From: Ostrinia nubilalis
Taxonomy: Eukaryota > Arthropoda > Insecta > Lepidoptera > Crambidae
NCBI RefSeq assembly: GCF_963855985.1
Contig: NC_087105.1
Coordinates: forward strand, 870,501-934,500
Direction of reading: 5' to 3'
Length of the DNA stretch: 64,000 nucleotides
The notes beneath the pieces are model-generated. The model had not been told where the DNA came from. It searched no databases and saw only the letters and a program-made list of their open reading frames with translations. Within the stretch, counting starts at the first letter, position 1. The number at the start of each line of letters is the position of its first letter. Below are positions 62,224 to 64,000 of the stretch, piece after piece. The position numbers and the translations under genes were made by a program.

Positions 62224-62426
62224 CTGACACAGACACGTTCATTATGTATTTTATATCTTCAATAAGGTTTTTTTTAAGGGACGCGCGCTCGTAACTTGGA
62301 GAGCTTTTCCAGCTTCACCGGGCAGAGTGGTCATTAGCCACTTAGCGAGAGTGGTCGGTCGCAGACCGACGTTCGCGATCGGGCCGTATCGAGCGCATAA
62401 GGCGCCCAATCAGTGGCGAACCCAAC
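62224..62426. other. Intron sequence upstream of the first visible IntS1 exon
   Basis: Nothing coding recognised. Includes ATTAGCCACTTAGCG, also present near 60405, and a mixed GC-rich stretch (GGTCGGTCGCAGACCGACGT). Confidence 0.5.
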
Positions 62427-62638
62427 TAAAGCCCGGACCGTGAGCACGTAGAATTTTGTCCAATGACCCCTAGCTACCCATCCTTATCACTCGCGCGTAA
62501 TTATATTGCTGTCGTGACTGTGCGACTGACACTCGCAGTGAGTGTGCGAGCGCGATAGCACTAATTACGCGCGAGCGATAAGGATGGGTAGCTAGGGGTC
62601 ATTGGACAAAATTCTACGTGCTCACGAATCAGACTATA
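62427..62638. mobile_element. Family P MITE, full length (mixed ends)
   Basis: TAAAGCCCGGACCGTGAGCA to CACGAATCAGACTATA: the left end belongs to the TAAAGCC subtype and the right end to the TATAGTC subtype. Confidence 0.88.
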
Positions 62639-63122
62639 CAGGGTGGCCAAAACAGTGAGGTCTAAAAGAAAAATTTAGATTCCTTACATCAAGGTGTACC
62701 TAAATCACCCCCATGTATATAATACGATTGTGCTTAGTTCAGGAAATAGAGTTAATTTTGTGATATTTTTAAATTTTATGACCTAGTAGGCTTTAAACAT
62801 TTTTATCTTTTTTTTGGGTTGACTTTTTTCAGATTTCTTTTTTTCGACAGATTTGTTATGAATTGCAGATGTTTGAAAAAAATAATCACCTTCCTATCTT
62901 TGATTCAAGATACAAAAGTTTTGCTAGAAACATTAAAATTATACTTTTATCGGAACACTATCAAATTTTCAACTTAAAAGTTTAAGCAAAAAAAAGAACT
63001 TCCATAGGTCCAAAACCATTTTAAAAACTGCGCCGTTTCCTGAACATTCATAATAATACGATGTTTGCGCTCGCTGCTCGGCCGTTATTTATTGTGAAAT
63101 TTGTCAAATAATACAATCCAAG
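62639..63122 (+). other. Probable 5' UTR of the LINE, or flanking element
   Basis: Starts CAGGGTGGCCAAAACAGTGA directly after the MITE. AT-rich, no open frame, and leads into the ORF1 start. Whether it belongs to the LINE cannot be decided from one copy. Confidence 0.4.
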
Positions 63123-64000
63123 ATGTTCAACTGTCCATTGTGTAACAATAACTGCTCGGACGGTGTTAGATGCTCGAAGTGCACTGTGTCATACTGTTTC
63201 TCGTGTGCAAACATAACTGAAGCTAACTATCGTAAACTTGGGCCGGCACGACAAGCCAGCATCCAATGTACCAGTTGCAAGACCAACCAATCTCATGTGG
63301 CTGCGATGTCCCCTGGAGTGCCGTCACCTTCCTCTGCTGCGACCCTTGATCTTGTCCTACAGGAGTTGCGCAGCGGTATTAATGGAATAAATCACCGCCT
63401 TGAGCAGCTACCGTCCATCGTTCAAGATATAAAAAACATGAAGGATAACTTACAAAATCTCGAATTATCGTTGAGTGGCATAAGTCAAGAAGTATCTGGA
63501 AACACAATTAAACTGGCGAAAGTTGAGGAAAGAGTAAATAATCTGGAAAAACGCCCCCAAGCTGATACAGACTACCCTCAGCTACGGGCTGAAATTACCA
63601 AATTATCTAATGATCTCACTATCAAGGACCAATTGTTGAGATTTAACAACATAGAAATCAAGGGAATCCCACAGAAAAAAAACGAGAATTTGTTTGAGGT
63701 ACTGTGTAAAATTGGGAACGCACTAGGCCAACACATTGATAAAAATGACATCAATTTTATAACCCGTGCGCGCTCCACAACCCAACAGAAGCCAATTATA
63801 GTGGGTTTCTTAGTCAGATATAAGAAACAAGACTTTGTGGCCTCCGCCAGGCTACGCAGACCAGGCCTGACGGCCGAGGACCTGGGCTTCGCGGGAGACC
63901 CGACCAAGATCTACGTAAACGACCACCTAACAAAAGAAAACAAGCAACTTCTCACCAAAACCAAGAGGATAGCCGCTGAACGGGGATATAACTATGTATG
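63123..64000 (+). mobile_element. LINE ORF1 protein (PHD-like finger, coiled coil), open to the window edge
   Basis: 292 codons from the ATG at 63123 without a stop. Residues 4-52 form a PHD-like zinc finger with Cys pairs 4/7, 17/20, 25/28 and 49/52 (Cys25 stands where PHD fingers usually have His). Residues about 78-165 are heptad-rich (INGINHRLEQLPSIVQDIKN, VEERVNNLEK), indicating a coiled coil. The C-terminal part (LRFNNIEIKGIPQKKNENLF, then PIIVGFLVRYKKQDF and GDPTKIYVNDHLTKENKQLL) is typical of ORF1 proteins of insect non-LTR retrotransposons of the Jockey/CR1 type. ORF1 proteins bind the element's RNA. Being open for 878 bases, it may be recent. The reverse transcriptase frame should follow beyond the edge. 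A Kozak-like AAGATGTTC surrounds the start. Not a host gene. Confidence 0.85.

Noticed and set aside
61270..62265. Several plus- and minus-strand frames of 98-174 codons with MRARAGAPRVLRG or MDSPMKMMRSRL repeats
   Set aside because: Wrong frames of the 166-bp exon 1 array; only the minus frame of 62077-62223 fits the INTS1 family.

Overview
The window is animal nuclear DNA, most probably from a moth or butterfly. The evidence is spliced genes with GT-AG introns, AT-rich intergenic DNA, tRNA-derived SINEs, RTE-type LINE fragments, a Helitron-like end and many fold-back MITEs of kinds common in Lepidoptera. No prokaryotic or viral gene was recognised. The species cannot be named from the sequence.

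Layout. 1-13594: AT-rich, mostly intergenic. It holds a fold-back MITE, a SINE fragment, a 1.1-kb palindrome and a weak candidate 5' end of a minus-strand gene near 10.9-11.3 kb. 13595-14966 (+): a complete five-exon gene for phosducin-like protein 3 (PDCL3/viaf, 228 aa). 15754-62223 (-): the C-terminal 1453 residues of Integrator complex subunit 1 (IntS1) in 26 exons. All 25 exon-exon junctions agree in phase, and the order of conserved segments follows vertebrate INTS1. The N-terminal part lies beyond the right edge. PDCL3 and IntS1 are convergent, with poly(A) signals about 360 bp apart. 63123-64000 (+): the open 5' part of a LINE ORF1 with a PHD-like zinc finger and a coiled coil.

Introns of IntS1 are full of mobile DNA: a nested pair of giant palindromes (32.66-35.95 kb), a 4.16-kb TIR element that splits a SINE and carries a 2-kb hAT-like element (36.53-40.69 kb), an inverted pair at 26.05-28.70 kb, at least 13 members of one fold-back MITE family, RTE LINE pieces and several small MITEs with visible target-site duplications.

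The most unusual feature is inside IntS1. About ten of its exons have been partly amplified, always the same way. The 3' part of the exon, its 5' splice site and usually 20-60 bases of intron are repeated in the intron directly downstream of the intact exon, without a usable 3' splice site. Five arrays are regular and nearly homogeneous, with periods of 137, 164, 165, 166 and 196 bp. Others are degenerate. One (165 bp, exon 8) stays open in frame, so choice of splice donor could add 55, 110 or 165 residues. I know of no named system that matches this. It is presented as an observation needing long-read and RNA confirmation. PDCL3 (a chaperonin co-factor) and IntS1 (RNA 3'-end processing and transcription) have no evident functional link beyond adjacency.
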